NCBI RefSeq assembly: GCF_021026195.1
Contig: NZ_JAJNCT010000010.1
Location: 372,001 to 436,000, forward strand
Origin: Comamonas koreensis
GTDB taxonomy: Bacteria > Pseudomonadota > Gammaproteobacteria > Burkholderiales > Burkholderiaceae_C
Direction: 5' to 3'
DNA: 64,000 nt
The notes beneath the pieces are model-generated. The model was not told where the DNA came from. It was given only the letters and a program-made list of their open reading frames with translations, and did not search any database. The position numbers and the translations under genes were made by a program. Shown here in pieces: positions 16,100-26,463 of the stretch; positions within the stretch are counted from its first letter, which is position 1; each line of letters opens with the position of its first letter.

Positions 16100-17632
16100 T
16101 CACACGTCAAAGCGTACGCCTTGCGCCAATGGCAGCGCGCCACTGTAGTTGATGGTGTTGGTGGCACGGCGCATATAGCCCTTCCAGGCGTCCGAGCCGG
16201 ATTCGCGGCCACCGCCGGTTTCCTTCTCGCCACCGAAGGCGCCACCGATTTCCGCACCCGAGGTGCCGATATTGACGTTGGCAATGCCGCAGTCACTGCC
16301 GGCCGACGACATGAAGCGCTCCGCATCGCGCAGGTCGCTGGTGAAGATGGCGGAAGACAGGCCCTGTGGCACGGCGTTCTGCACGGCAATCGCATCGTCG
16401 GCGCTGCCTTCGTAGGTGACGATGTAGAGGATGGGCGCAAAGGTTTCGTGCTCCATCACCTTGGTCTGCGCAGGCATCTTCACCAACGCGGGGCGCACAT
16501 AGTAGGCGTCCTGGCCCAGGTCTTCGCGCTCACGCTGGCCACCGATGACGGTGCCGCCCTCCTCCTTGGCCTGGGCCAGTGCGGCCTGCATGCCGTCGAA
16601 CGAGGCCTTGTCGATCAGCGGACCTACGAGGGTGCCGTCGGTCAGCGGGTCACCCACGGTGACGCTGCCGTAGATCTTTTCCAGGCGAGCCACCAGCTGG
16701 TCGGCCACCGACTTGTGCACGATCAGGCGACGCAGAGTGGTGCAACGCTGGCCAGCGGTACCTACAGCGGCAAAGGTGATGGCGCGGGCGGCCAGCTCCA
16801 GATCGGCCGATGGCGTGACGATCATTGCGTTGTTGCCACCCAGCTCCAGGATGGAGCGGCCAAAACGCTCGGCGACCTTGACGCCGACCTGGCGGCCCAT
16901 GCGGGTCGAACCTGTGGCGCTGACCACGGGCACCAGGGGGCTGTCCACCAGCACTTCACCCACTTCACGGGCGCCAATCAGCAGCTGGGCCAGGCCGGCC
17001 GGTACGGCACCGGGCTGCTCCTGGTTGAAGGCGGCAATGGTCTGCTCCAGCAGGTGCTGGCAGGCCACGGCGGTCAGCGGGGTCTTCTCGGAAGGCTTCC
17101 AGACCACCGAGTCACCGCAGACCAGCGCCAGCGCGCTGTTCCAGCACCAGACGGCCACCGGGAAGTTGAAGGCCGAGATGATGCCCACGACGCCCATCGG
17201 GTGCCAGGTTTCCATCATGCGGTGGCCGGGGCGCTCGCTGGCAATCGTCAGGCCATGGAGCTGGCGCGACAGGCCAACGGCAAAGTCGCAGATATCGATC
17301 ATTTCCTGGACTTCACCCAGGCCTTCGGAGGTGATCTTGCCCGCTTCGATCGACACCAGCGCGCCCAGCGCGGCCTTGTGCTGGCGCAGGGTCTGGCCAA
17401 AGCGGCGCACCAGCTCACCACGCACCGGTGCGGGCACGGTGCGCCACTGCAGGTAGGCCTGGTGGGCTGCCGCGATGGCGTCTTGCGCCTGCTGCGCGCT
17501 GTGGGCCTTCAAGACGGCCAGGGTGGCGCCATCGGCAGGCGAGCGGCTGGTGATGTCCTGCCCTGCCAATGGCTTCAAGTCGAGCGCAAGCGCCTTCAGG
17601 ATATCGTTCAAACGTTGGGTGGATTGCGTCAT
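16100..17632 (-). CDS. amaB: ALDH7-type aldehyde dehydrogenase (piperideine-6-carboxylate dehydrogenase-like)
   Basis: A 510-residue NAD(P)-dependent aldehyde dehydrogenase. The catalytic cysteine is in GTAGQRCTTLRR and the catalytic glutamate in LELGGNNAMIV. The segments MMETWHPMGVVGIISAFNFP and SDCGIANVNIGTSGAEIGGAFGG are typical of the ALDH7/antiquitin subfamily, which oxidises alpha-aminoadipic semialdehyde (in equilibrium with piperideine-6-carboxylate) to alpha-aminoadipate in lysine catabolism. The assignment to that subfamily is firm; the substrate is inference. It is divergent from a LysR regulator, which probably controls it. Confidence 0.85.
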   Translation of the reverse strand: MTQSTQRLNDILKALALDLKPLAGQDITSRSPADGATLAVLKAHSAQQAQDAIAAAHQAYLQWRTVPAPVRGELVRRFGQTLRQHKAALGALVSIEAGKITSEGLGEVQEMIDICDFAVGLSRQLHGLTIASERPGHRMMETWHPMGVVGIISAFNFPVAVWCWNSALALVCGDSVVWKPSEKTPLTAVACQHLLEQTIAAFNQEQPGAVPAGLAQLLIGAREVGEVLVDSPLVPVVSATGSTRMGRQVGVKVAERFGRSILELGGNNAMIVTPSADLELAARAITFAAVGTAGQRCTTLRRLIVHKSVADQLVARLEKIYGSVTVGDPLTDGTLVGPLIDKASFDGMQAALAQAKEEGGTVIGGQREREDLGQDAYYVRPALVKMPAQTKVMEHETFAPILYIVTYEGSADDAIAVQNAVPQGLSSAIFTSDLRDAERFMSSAGSDCGIANVNIGTSGAEIGGAFGGEKETGGGRESGSDAWKGYMRRATNTINYSGALPLAQGVRFDV

Positions 17633-17842
17633 CGCTCGTCTTTCCTATTCACTATCACAACAGAAACTGTCCGGCCCACTCGGCGGGCCCGGACCATGAT
17701 GGGGGGCGCTGCCCTGCAGCTTAAGGCGCGGCAGGCACCGATGCAGGCACGGCACTTTGTACACCCCGCCCGTGACAGGGCTGCACATCGGGGCATGCGG
17801 CAGTCGGCAAGCGCAGCGCATGGGGCTAAATCGCCGAACTTA

Positions 17843-17870
17843 AAAATACTATGTGAACTATCAGGAACAA
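17843..17870 (-). promoter_or_regulatory. Candidate promoter for the aldehyde dehydrogenase
   Basis: On the minus strand TTGTTC and TATTTT are separated by 16 bases in the AT-rich part of the 291-base divergent region between the dehydrogenase and its LysR gene. A 7-base inverted repeat ACTATGT/ACATAGT overlaps it (from 17848 and from about 17889) and could be a regulator site. Confidence 0.4.
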
Positions 17871-17923
17871 CAAAATGAGAAAATGGTGAGACATAGTGCG
17901 TTTTTTGAACAAAGTCTCCATCC

Positions 17924-18826
17924 ATGCGCAACGCGATTCCCAATATCGGCCTGTTGATGGCTTTTGAAGCCTCGGCCCGGCACGGCAATTTCTCCCGCGC
18001 TGCCAATGAGTTAGCGTTGACCGCCAGTGCCGTCAGCCGCCATGTGGCGGCGCTGGAGGACCGCCTGGGTGTGCCGCTTTTTGTGCGCCACAAACGCCGC
18101 GTGATGCTGACAGATGCGGGTAAACGATATGCGCAGCGCGTGCGTGTGCACCTCAATGGCCTGGAGCGCGACACGCAAGAGATCGCCAACAGCCGCGCAC
18201 AGGGCTATGCGATCCACCTGGCCGTCGTCTCCAGCTTTGCCACGCAGTGGCTGGTGCCGCGCCTGCCGGCCTTTGCGCAGCAGCACCCGGACATCCACGT
18301 CCACCTGTCGGTGCGCTCCGAGCCGTTTGCGTTCGAGGAAAGCGGCTTTGACGGCGCCATCTACTCGGGCGACGGCCTCTGGTCCAAGACCCAGGGCCAG
18401 CGCATTGCCCGCGACGGTGCCTGTATCCCCATCTGCAGCCCCGCCTTTGCGGCGCAGCACGCGCTGGCCACGCAGGAGGACTGGCAGCAGCTGGTACACA
18501 TCGGCCTGGAAAGCCGCCCCGCCGCCTGGCGCGATTGGTACAGCGGCCTGGGCTGGGATTACTCGGTGCAGGCCTCGCGCGGGCCGCGCTATGAGCTGTT
18601 TTCCATGGTCATCATGGCGGCCGCTGCCGGCCTGGGCGTGGGCCTGGTGCCTGAGGTGCTGGTGCAAACCGCGCTGGACGCCGGCCAGGTAATTCCTGCC
18701 CATACCCAAACCTTGCCGGGCACGCAGAGCTACTGGTTCAGCTACCCCACGTACCGAGAGCCTTCGCCGGCGCTGCAGGCGTTTGAGCAGTGGGTGATCC
18801 AGCAAAGCCAGGGACAGCAGGACTGA
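17924..18826 (+). CDS. LysR-family transcriptional regulator (GcvA-like)
   Basis: A 300-residue LysR protein. The winged helix-turn-helix occupies residues 1-65 with NFSRAANELALTASAVSRHV as its recognition part, followed by an effector-binding domain. The arrangement RLGVPLFVRHKRRVMLTDAGK resembles the GcvA/AmpR subgroup. It is transcribed divergently from the ALDH7 gene across a 291-base AT-rich region, the classical position for a LysR activator of that gene. The ligand is not predictable from sequence. Confidence 0.9.
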   Translation: MRNAIPNIGLLMAFEASARHGNFSRAANELALTASAVSRHVAALEDRLGVPLFVRHKRRVMLTDAGKRYAQRVRVHLNGLERDTQEIANSRAQGYAIHLAVVSSFATQWLVPRLPAFAQQHPDIHVHLSVRSEPFAFEESGFDGAIYSGDGLWSKTQGQRIARDGACIPICSPAFAAQHALATQEDWQQLVHIGLESRPAAWRDWYSGLGWDYSVQASRGPRYELFSMVIMAAAAGLGVGLVPEVLVQTALDAGQVIPAHTQTLPGTQSYWFSYPTYREPSPALQAFEQWVIQQSQGQQD

Positions 18827-18859
18827 GCGCTGCGCCAGCCTGCCCGGCCCTGGCTGGCA

Positions 18860-20272
18860 TCAGTAGTCGTCGCCGCCCACGGCCAGGTTTTCAAAGCGGG
18901 TCTGGTTCTTCTGGAAGAACAGCTTGACCGTGCCAGTCGGGCCGTTACGCTGCTTGCCGATGATGACCTCGGCCACATTGGGCTCGTTGCTCTCTTTGTT
19001 GTAGTAGTCGTCGCGGTAGATGAACATGATGATGTCCGCGTCCTGTTCGATGGCGCCCGATTCCCGCAAGTCGGACATCATCGGGCGCTTGTCGGTACGC
19101 TGCTCCACCGAGCGGTTGAGCTGCGACAGCGCAATCACCGGGCATTGCAGCTCCTTGGCCAGCATCTTCAAACCGCGCGAGATCTCACCCAGTTCGGTCG
19201 CCCGGTTGTCCGAGCTGGCGGCAGAGCCCGAGCCACTCATCAGCTGGAGGTAGTCGACCACGATCAGACCGAGCTTGCCGCACTGGCGGGCCAGGCGGCG
19301 CGAGTTGGCGCGCAGCTCCGATGGCGTCAGGCCCGGGGTCTCATCGATGTGCAGCGAGACGGTGCGCAGCCGCTCGATCGCTTCGGACAGGCGCGGCCAT
19401 TCCTCATCAGTCAGCTTGCCGGTGCGCAGATTGCCCTGGTTCACCCGGCCAATCGAGCCGACGATACGCACCGCCAATTGGGCGGCGCCCATTTCCATCG
19501 AGAAGATGGCCACCGGCAGACCTTCGTTGAGCGCCACATGCTCGGCAATGTTCACCGCAAACGAGGTCTTGCCCATCGAAGGACGGGCGGCCAGCACCAC
19601 CAGGTCCCCGGCCTGCAGGCCACTCGTCATGCGGTCGAGGTCGGCAAAGCCGGTGGGCACGCCGGTCACATCGACCGGGTTGTCCGCCATCTCCTGCACC
19701 CGGTCGAGCAAATCCACGACCAGGTTGTCCAGCGACTGGAAGCCCTGCTTCATGCGCGAGCCTTCCTCGCCAATCGCAAAGATCTTCTGCTCGGCCTCGT
19801 CCAGAATGCGGTCCACCGTCTTACCCTGCTGGTTGAAGGCATTGGTGGCGATCTCGTCGCTGGCAGTAACGAGCTTGCGCAGAATCGAGCGCTCGCGCAC
19901 GATCTCGCCATAGCGGCGGATATTGGTGGCGCTGGGCACATACTGGGCCAGCTGGTTCAGGTAGGCCAGCCCGCCCACTTCCTCGGCCTTGCCGATGCTT
20001 TGCAGGTGCTCATAGACCGTGATCACATCGGCGGGCTTGCCGGCATTGATCATGCTGGCCATGGCCGCGAAGATCAGCTTGTGCTCATGGCGGTAGAAGT
20101 TGTCCTCGGCCAGCACATCGCCAACGCGGTCCCAGGCATTGTTGTCCAGCAGCAGGCCACCGAGCACGCTGGACTCCGATTCGATCGAATGCGGCGGTAT
20201 GCGCAGCTGTGCCACCTGCTTGTCGGGGGTGATGAAGGCAGCGTCATCCAGGGGAGGAAAAGTCTCTGACAT
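18860..20272 (-). CDS. dnaB: Replicative DNA helicase DnaB
   Basis: A 470-residue hexameric helicase for the replication fork. The N-terminal DnaG-binding domain (PPHSIESESSVLGGLLLDN) is followed by the RecA-like motor with Walker A ARPSMGKTSFA, Walker B LIVVDYLQLM and the H4-type ALSQLNRSVEQR. No intein is present. The start MSETFPPL at 20272 matches relatives; the in-frame extension to 20422 passes into the terminator region. It lies downstream of rplI beyond a terminator, the usual betaproteobacterial neighbour. Confidence 0.97.
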   Translation of the reverse strand: MSETFPPLDDAAFITPDKQVAQLRIPPHSIESESSVLGGLLLDNNAWDRVGDVLAEDNFYRHEHKLIFAAMASMINAGKPADVITVYEHLQSIGKAEEVGGLAYLNQLAQYVPSATNIRRYGEIVRERSILRKLVTASDEIATNAFNQQGKTVDRILDEAEQKIFAIGEEGSRMKQGFQSLDNLVVDLLDRVQEMADNPVDVTGVPTGFADLDRMTSGLQAGDLVVLAARPSMGKTSFAVNIAEHVALNEGLPVAIFSMEMGAAQLAVRIVGSIGRVNQGNLRTGKLTDEEWPRLSEAIERLRTVSLHIDETPGLTPSELRANSRRLARQCGKLGLIVVDYLQLMSGSGSAASSDNRATELGEISRGLKMLAKELQCPVIALSQLNRSVEQRTDKRPMMSDLRESGAIEQDADIIMFIYRDDYYNKESNEPNVAEVIIGKQRNGPTGTVKLFFQKNQTRFENLAVGGDDY

Positions 20273-20394
20273 GGGGAATCCAAATGAGCAAACGCCGGCT
20301 TGGCAGCCAGCAATCCACAAGAATAGCGCAGATGCCGCACAAGGCTGGCGGCGGCGAACAAAACCCGCATCCGGGGAACGCGGTGACCAGAAAC

Positions 20395-20418
20395 GAAAAA
20401 GCCGCCCGAAGGCGGCTT
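20395..20418 (-). terminator. Terminator after rplI
   Basis: On the minus strand AAGCCGCC, a TTCG tetraloop and GGCGGCTT are followed by further T residues. This ends the rpsF-priB-rpsR-rplI transcript before dnaB. Confidence 0.9.
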
Positions 20419-20439
20419 CCAACGCAAAGCGTGAGGAAT

Positions 20440-20892
20440 TTACACGTGTTCGCCGTAGACGGACACGTTCACTTCCACCACCACGTCGGTGTGCAGAGCC
20501 ACTTCCACAGCGGTCTCGCTCACGGTCTTGATAGGACCGTTAGGCAGACGCACTTGCGACTTGACCACTTGGAAACCCATCTTGCCCAGTTCATCAGCGA
20601 TGTCGTGGTTGGTGACGGAGCCGAACAGACGGCCATCGACACCTGCCTTTTGGGTCAGCTTCACGGTCTGGCCGGCCAGCTTCTCGCCTTGGGCTTGTGC
20701 AGCAGCCAGCTTCTCAGCAGCAGCCTTTTCCAGCTCAGCGCGCTTGGCTTCGAACTCAGCCTTGGCGGCTTCGGTAGCACGGCGTGCGCGGCCCGAAGGG
20801 ATCAGGAAGTTACGTGCGTAGCCGTCCTTGACCTTGACGATTTCACCCAGGTTGCCCAGGTTCACGACCTTGTCGAGCAGAATGATTTGCAT
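20440..20892 (-). CDS. rplI: 50S ribosomal protein L9
   Basis: A 150-residue L9 with the N-terminal rRNA-binding domain beginning [19 protein letters not shown] and [16 protein letters not shown], the long connecting helix ([20 protein letters not shown]) and the C-terminal domain. AAGGAG lies eight bases upstream of the ATG. Last gene of the rpsF operon, eleven bases after rpsR. Confidence 0.98.
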   Translation of the reverse strand: MQIILLDKVVNLGNLGEIVKVKDGYARNFLIPSGRARRATEAAKAEFEAKRAELEKAAAEKLAAAQAQGEKLAGQTVKLTQKAGVDGRLFGSVTNHDIADELGKMGFQVVKSQVRLPNGPIKTVSETAVEVALHTDVVVEVNVSVYGEHV

Positions 20893-20903
20893 GTTCGTGC
20901 TCC

Positions 20904-21185
20904 TTAGATCTTGTGTTGGTCAGAGTAAGGAACCATGGCCAGGAAGCGAGCGCGCTTGATGGCAGTGTTCAACTGACGTTGGTAGATGGCGCGGGTGCCG
21001 GTCAGACGTGCGGGAATGATCTTGCCGTTTTCAGCAACGAAGTCACGCAGGGTGTCGACATCCTTGTAGTCGATTTCTTCGACGCCAGCCACGGTGAAGC
21101 GGCAGAAACGCTTGCGCTTGAACAGCAGCGACTGGGTGTTGCGCTTTGGGCGCTTGTCTTTGTTGAATTTCTTGAACGTGGCCAT
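20904..21185 (-). CDS. rpsR: 30S ribosomal protein S18
   Basis: A 93-residue S18 starting [20 protein letters not shown], with [10 protein letters not shown] and the family core [16 protein letters not shown] and [12 protein letters not shown]. The protein binds the 30S platform with S6. The start at 21185 is preferred over an upstream ATG at 21200 because GAGAGG lies at proper spacing and the N-terminus matches S18. It begins 11 bases after the priB stop. Confidence 0.98.
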   Translation of the reverse strand: MATFKKFNKDKRPKRNTQSLLFKRKRFCRFTVAGVEEIDYKDVDTLRDFVAENGKIIPARLTGTRAIYQRQLNTAIKRARFLAMVPYSDQHKI

Positions 21186-21196
21186 TTTCGGACCTC

Positions 21197-21493
21197 TCAA
21201 TAAGTATCTTGTTGAATATCCTGGATGTGCAGAACCAGCGATTTGCTGTTGCGCGGTGTGGCCAGAAAACCCTGGAATGTCCAGGTGCTCCCTACAGCCT
21301 GCCGAGCGATTCGCTCTGCCAGTGCACCAAAGGCAACCGCCTTGAGCACGGCATTGACTTGTCGGGGTTGGGCTGCTTCGGTCTGGGTGGAGCGGTGCTC
21401 CAGCACGACATCTACAGCAGGTAGCCCGGCCGGCGTGTATCGCAAAATCTTGATTTCAGCGATGACGGCAGTGACAAGTACGCGGTTCTCCAC
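21197..21493 (-). CDS. priB: Primosomal replication protein N (PriB)
   Basis: A 98-residue single OB-fold protein that joins PriA at stalled forks during replication restart. Visible features are the early segment [18 protein letters not shown] and [12 protein letters not shown] near the end, typical of PriB. The start is a GTG directly abutting its AGGAG site (ACAGGAG then GTG), with no other in-frame initiator nearby, so translation is probably coupled to rpsF, whose stop lies 11 bases upstream. The place between rpsF and rpsR is conserved with E. coli. Confidence 0.92.
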   Translation of the reverse strand: MENRVLVTAVIAEIKILRYTPAGLPAVDVVLEHRSTQTEAAQPRQVNAVLKAVAFGALAERIARQAVGSTWTFQGFLATPRNSKSLVLHIQDIQQDTY

Positions 21494-21504
21494 CTCCTGT
21501 GTGA

Positions 21505-21879
21505 TTAACGCTCTGCAGCGGCGTGCTCAGCCTGGTTGGCCTTGCGCGCTTCTTCGCGTTCCACGGTCTTCATCATGGCGGAAGGAGCGGTTTCAGCCTT
21601 CTTCTTCTGCACAGTCAGTTGGCGCAGCACAGCGTCGTTGAACTTGAATGCGTGTTCCAGTTCAGCCATCACAGCCTGGTCGGCTTCGATATTCAGGCAC
21701 AGATAGTGGGCCTTGGCCAGCTTGTTGATCATGTAGGCCAGTTGACGGCGGCCCCAGTCTTCAACGCGGTGGATCTTACCGCCGCCGGCGGTAATCATGC
21801 CTTTGTAACGCTCCAGCATAGCTGGAACTTGTTCGCTCTGATCGGGGTGGATCAGCAGCACGATCTCATAGTGACGCAT
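21505..21879 (-). CDS. rpsF: 30S ribosomal protein S6
   Basis: A 124-residue S6 beginning [19 protein letters not shown], with [20 protein letters not shown] and [10 protein letters not shown]. The C-terminal tail is charged and alanine-rich, as in many S6 proteins. An AAGGAG site precedes the ATG at 21879 by seven bases. First gene of the operon rpsF-priB-rpsR-rplI and driven by a near-consensus promoter 82-110 bases upstream. Confidence 0.98.
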   Translation of the reverse strand: MRHYEIVLLIHPDQSEQVPAMLERYKGMITAGGGKIHRVEDWGRRQLAYMINKLAKAHYLCLNIEADQAVMAELEHAFKFNDAVLRQLTVQKKKAETAPSAMMKTVEREEARKANQAEHAAAER

Positions 21880-21960
21880 GCAAACTCCTTGTGGATTGCG
21901 CCACCCGCTAATGCCTCTCTTTGCAAAGATTGCACCACGGTGTGGCAAGGGAAACCAGAG

Positions 21961-21989
21961 ATTATACAAACCAATTCGAATGCCGTCAA
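21961..21989 (-). promoter_or_regulatory. Sigma-70 promoter of the rpsF operon
   Basis: On the minus strand TTGACG at 21989-21984 and a perfect TATAAT at 21966-21961 are separated by exactly 17 bases. The transcript would have a leader of about 75 bases before rpsF, long enough for S6/S18-type autogenous control, though I did not identify that structure. Confidence 0.88.
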
Positions 21990-22061
21990 ACATGGTTTAT
22001 AAACACGGGCCGCTGCTGCCTCGGCGCGCATGGCCAGGAGGTTAAAAAGCCAAATAAGCCC

Positions 22062-22089
22062 CTTGAAAAGCAAGGAAATGCCCCCAGGT
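22062..22089 (+). promoter_or_regulatory. Sigma-32 (heat-shock) promoter of grpE
   Basis: CTTGAAA at 22062-22068 is followed after 12 bases by CCCCCAGGT at 22081-22089, close to the sigma-32 consensus CTTGAAA/CCCCATnT. It lies 45 bases before the grpE start and points the right way, so grpE-dnaK is probably in the RpoH regulon. Confidence 0.75.
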
Positions 22090-22133
22090 GCGGCCACAAG
22101 AGTCCTTTTTGTTAACCCCATACGAACAGCACA

Positions 22134-22670
22134 ATGTCAGACAACCTCCACCCCGAAGGCCAAAACCCCATGTCCGCCGAAGAGCTGGAAGCCGCTGCTG
22201 CTGCCAACCAGTCGCAACTGGAAGCAGAGCTGGCGGAGTTGAAGGCCAAGAACGCCGAGCTGGCCGACCAGTACCTGCGTGCCAAGGCAGAAGTTGAAAA
22301 CGCCCGCCGCCGCGCCGATGATGAAGTGGCCAAGGCCCGCAAGTTCGGCGTCGAAAGCTTTGCCGAAAGCCTGCTGCCGGTGATCGACAGCCTGGACGCC
22401 GCATTGGCGATCCAGAATGCCAGCCCCGAGCAACTGCGCGAAGGCTCGGATGCCACCTTGCGCCAGCTCGTCTCCGCACTTGAACGCAACAAGGTGGTTG
22501 CCATCAACCCGGCTGCCGGCGACAAGTTCGACCCCCACCACCACCAAGCGATCTCTGCCGTGCCTGCGGCGCAGGACCCCAACACCGTGGTGGCCGTGCT
22601 GCAAAAGGGGTATGCCATTGCCGAGCGCGTGCTGCGCCCTGCACTGGTGACCGTTGCCGCACCTCAATAA
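22134..22670 (+). CDS. grpE: Nucleotide exchange factor GrpE
   Basis: A 178-residue GrpE: a long N-terminal coiled coil (about residues 15-70, with [20 protein letters not shown]) for dimerisation, then the head domain with [26 protein letters not shown] and [18 protein letters not shown]. It drives ADP release from DnaK. The start at 22134 is assumed; an in-frame ATG at 22170 ([10 protein letters not shown]) is an alternative because neither has a clear Shine-Dalgarno site. Confidence 0.95.
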   Translation: MSDNLHPEGQNPMSAEELEAAAAANQSQLEAELAELKAKNAELADQYLRAKAEVENARRRADDEVAKARKFGVESFAESLLPVIDSLDAALAIQNASPEQLREGSDATLRQLVSALERNKVVAINPAAGDKFDPHHHQAISAVPAAQDPNTVVAVLQKGYAIAERVLRPALVTVAAPQ

Positions 22671-22701
22671 AACGCACCTCCCGGCTTTTTTGCGTTGCGC
22701 A

Positions 22702-22729
22702 CTTGAACAACGGTAAAAAAGCCACAAAT
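22702..22729 (+). promoter_or_regulatory. Possible second sigma-32 promoter upstream of dnaK
   Basis: CTTGAAC at 22702-22708 and CCACAAAT at 22722-22729 are 13 bases apart in the 108-base grpE-dnaK gap. The -10 box matches CCCCATnT only partly, so this is a weaker call than the grpE promoter. Confidence 0.4.
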
Positions 22730-22778
22730 AACAGTCAATTAGGGCGCAACGCCGCCTCAAGAATACAGGAGTAGAGAA

Positions 22779-24707
<1,929 letters not shown>

Positions 24708-24748
24708 TCCCCTTCCGACGGGCCTGGAGCCGACTGCTGCCAAGCACC

Positions 24749-24788
24749 CATGCCGGAGTTCGCATCGCCGCACTCCGGCATGGTTTTT
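24749..24788 (+). terminator. Terminator after dnaK
   Basis: An 11-base perfect stem CATGCCGGAGT/ACTCCGGCATG with a 12-base loop is followed by GTTTTT. It would separate grpE-dnaK from the unknown gene and dnaJ, or lower read-through to them. Confidence 0.85.
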
Positions 24789-24879
24789 CTACAGAATCGC
24801 CCTTTCTTCTGTAGTGCAGCACCCAGTGCGACTCAGCGCAGGCTCCGCCCGCATTCCAGCCAGCATCCAAAGGTACACG

Positions 24880-25221
24880 ATGACATCTACCACAGCACCT
24901 GCGACCGACGCACTGCATGTTGCAGAGCTCAGCCGTGTCAACCAGAAGATCACCGACGGCGTGGCAGACCTGCCTGCCGTTACGCTCAAAGACGGCAGCC
25001 GGGTGCAGACCGGCACCGTGGCCACCATGCTCTACAACATCGCTCTCTACAATGCCGGCGAGCGCGGTGCCGTTGAAGAAGAGCTGAAGATGGCAATCCC
25101 CACGCTCTTCAAGGTGGGCTTGTTTGAGCTATTTCCACCGCAGCAATGGATTGACGGCGACAATCCTGGCCGCAGCTTTGTGGGCACCCATGCCCGGGCG
25201 TACCTGAACGCCGCTGGTTAA
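24880..25221 (+). CDS. Conserved hypothetical protein between dnaK and dnaJ (113 aa)
   Basis: I do not recognise a named family with confidence. The protein is soluble, with no signal or membrane segment. Segments such as VNQKITDGVADLPAVTLKDG, RVQTGTVATMLYNIALYN and EEELKMAIPTLFKVGLFELF suggest a compact alpha/beta fold. The start at 24880 is preferred to an ATG at 24814, which would add a stretch of low similarity lying in the untranslated region after the dnaK terminator. It ends 24 bases before dnaJ, so it is probably co-transcribed with it. A chaperone link is suggested by position only. Confidence 0.7.
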   Translation: MTSTTAPATDALHVAELSRVNQKITDGVADLPAVTLKDGSRVQTGTVATMLYNIALYNAGERGAVEEELKMAIPTLFKVGLFELFPPQQWIDGDNPGRSFVGTHARAYLNAAG

Positions 25222-25245
25222 CTACCCACAGAATTCAAGAACACC

Positions 25246-26376
25246 ATGTCCAAACGCGATTACTACGAAGTCCTCGGCGTGAGCAAATCCGCCACGGAAG
25301 TCGACATCAAGACGGCCTACCGCAAGCTGGCCATGAAGTACCACCCCGACCGCAACCAGGGCGACAAGGCCAAGGAAGCGGAGGAGAAATTCAAGGAGTG
25401 CAAAGAAGCCTACGAAATGCTCTCCGACGGCCAAAAGCGCAGTGCTTACGACCAGTACGGGCACGCCGGGGTCGATCCCAACATGCGCTCAGGCATGGGC
25501 GGCGAGGGCTTTGGTGGTTTTGCCGAATCGTTTGGCGACATCTTTGGCGAGATGTTTGGTGGTGGGCGTCGTGGCGGCGGTGGCCCCCAGGTCTACCGGG
25601 GCAACGACCTGTCCTACGCGATGGACATCAGCCTCGAAGAGGCGGCTGCGGGCAAGAACGCCCAGATCAAGATTCCTTCGTGGGACGAGTGCGACACCTG
25701 CCACGGCAGCGGCGCCAAGCCCGGCACCCAGGTCAAGACCTGCAGCACCTGCCACGGCAGCGGCCAGGTGCAGATGCGCCAAGGATTTTTCGCGGTGCAG
25801 CAAACCTGCCCGCACTGCCGCGGCACCGGCAAAATCATCCCTGAGCCTTGCACCAGCTGCCACGGCCAGGGCCGCACCAAGTCGCAAAAGACCTTGGAAG
25901 TGAGCATCCCCGCCGGTATCGACGACGGCATGCGCATCCGCTCTACCGGCGACGGCGAACCCGGCCAGAATGGCGGCCCGCCCGGCGATCTGTATATCGA
26001 GATCCGCGTGCGCAAGCATGAGGTGTTCGAGCGCGATGGCGATGACCTGCACTGCGAAGTGCCTGTCAGCATGGTCACCGCGGCACTGGGCGGCGAAATC
26101 GAAGTACCCACCTTGAGCGGCAAGGCGGCAATCGACATCCCCGAGGGCACCCAGACCGGCAAGCAGTTCCGCCTGCGCGGCAAGGGCATCAAGGGCGTGC
26201 GCGCCAGCTACCCGGGCGACTTGTATGTGCACATCGTCGTGGAGACGCCCGTCAAGCTCACCGAGCACCAGCGCAAGCTGCTCAAGGAACTCGATGAATC
26301 GCTGAAAAAGGGCGGTGCCAAGCACACGCCCAATAACCAGTCCTGGGCCGACCGCCTGAAGAACCTGTTCACCTGA
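25246..26376 (+). CDS. dnaJ: Co-chaperone DnaJ (Hsp40)
   Basis: A 376-residue type I DnaJ. The J-domain (residues 1-70) has the HPD motif in KYHPDRN; a Gly/Phe-rich linker follows ([14 protein letters not shown]). The zinc region contains the four repeats [24 protein letters not shown] and CTSCHGQG; the substrate-binding C-terminal domain is complete. It stimulates DnaK ATPase and delivers substrates. Confidence 0.98.
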   Translation: MSKRDYYEVLGVSKSATEVDIKTAYRKLAMKYHPDRNQGDKAKEAEEKFKECKEAYEMLSDGQKRSAYDQYGHAGVDPNMRSGMGGEGFGGFAESFGDIFGEMFGGGRRGGGGPQVYRGNDLSYAMDISLEEAAAGKNAQIKIPSWDECDTCHGSGAKPGTQVKTCSTCHGSGQVQMRQGFFAVQQTCPHCRGTGKIIPEPCTSCHGQGRTKSQKTLEVSIPAGIDDGMRIRSTGDGEPGQNGGPPGDLYIEIRVRKHEVFERDGDDLHCEVPVSMVTAALGGEIEVPTLSGKAAIDIPEGTQTGKQFRLRGKGIKGVRASYPGDLYVHIVVETPVKLTEHQRKLLKELDESLKKGGAKHTPNNQSWADRLKNLFT

Positions 26377-26419
26377 TAGAAAGAAACGCCGCATCCAGCC
26401 GATGCGGCGCCTCTTCTAC

Positions 26420-26446
26420 AAGCACCAGCCTCGCTGGTGCTTTTTT
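26420..26446 (+). terminator. Terminator after dnaJ
   Basis: AGCACCAGC, loop CTC and GCTGGTGCT followed by five more T residues. A second hairpin, GCCGCATC/GATGCGGC, lies about 30 bases earlier. Together they close the chaperone transcript before the convergent lipoprotein gene. Confidence 0.93.
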
Positions 26447-26463
26447 CATGGCCGCTGCGCGCC

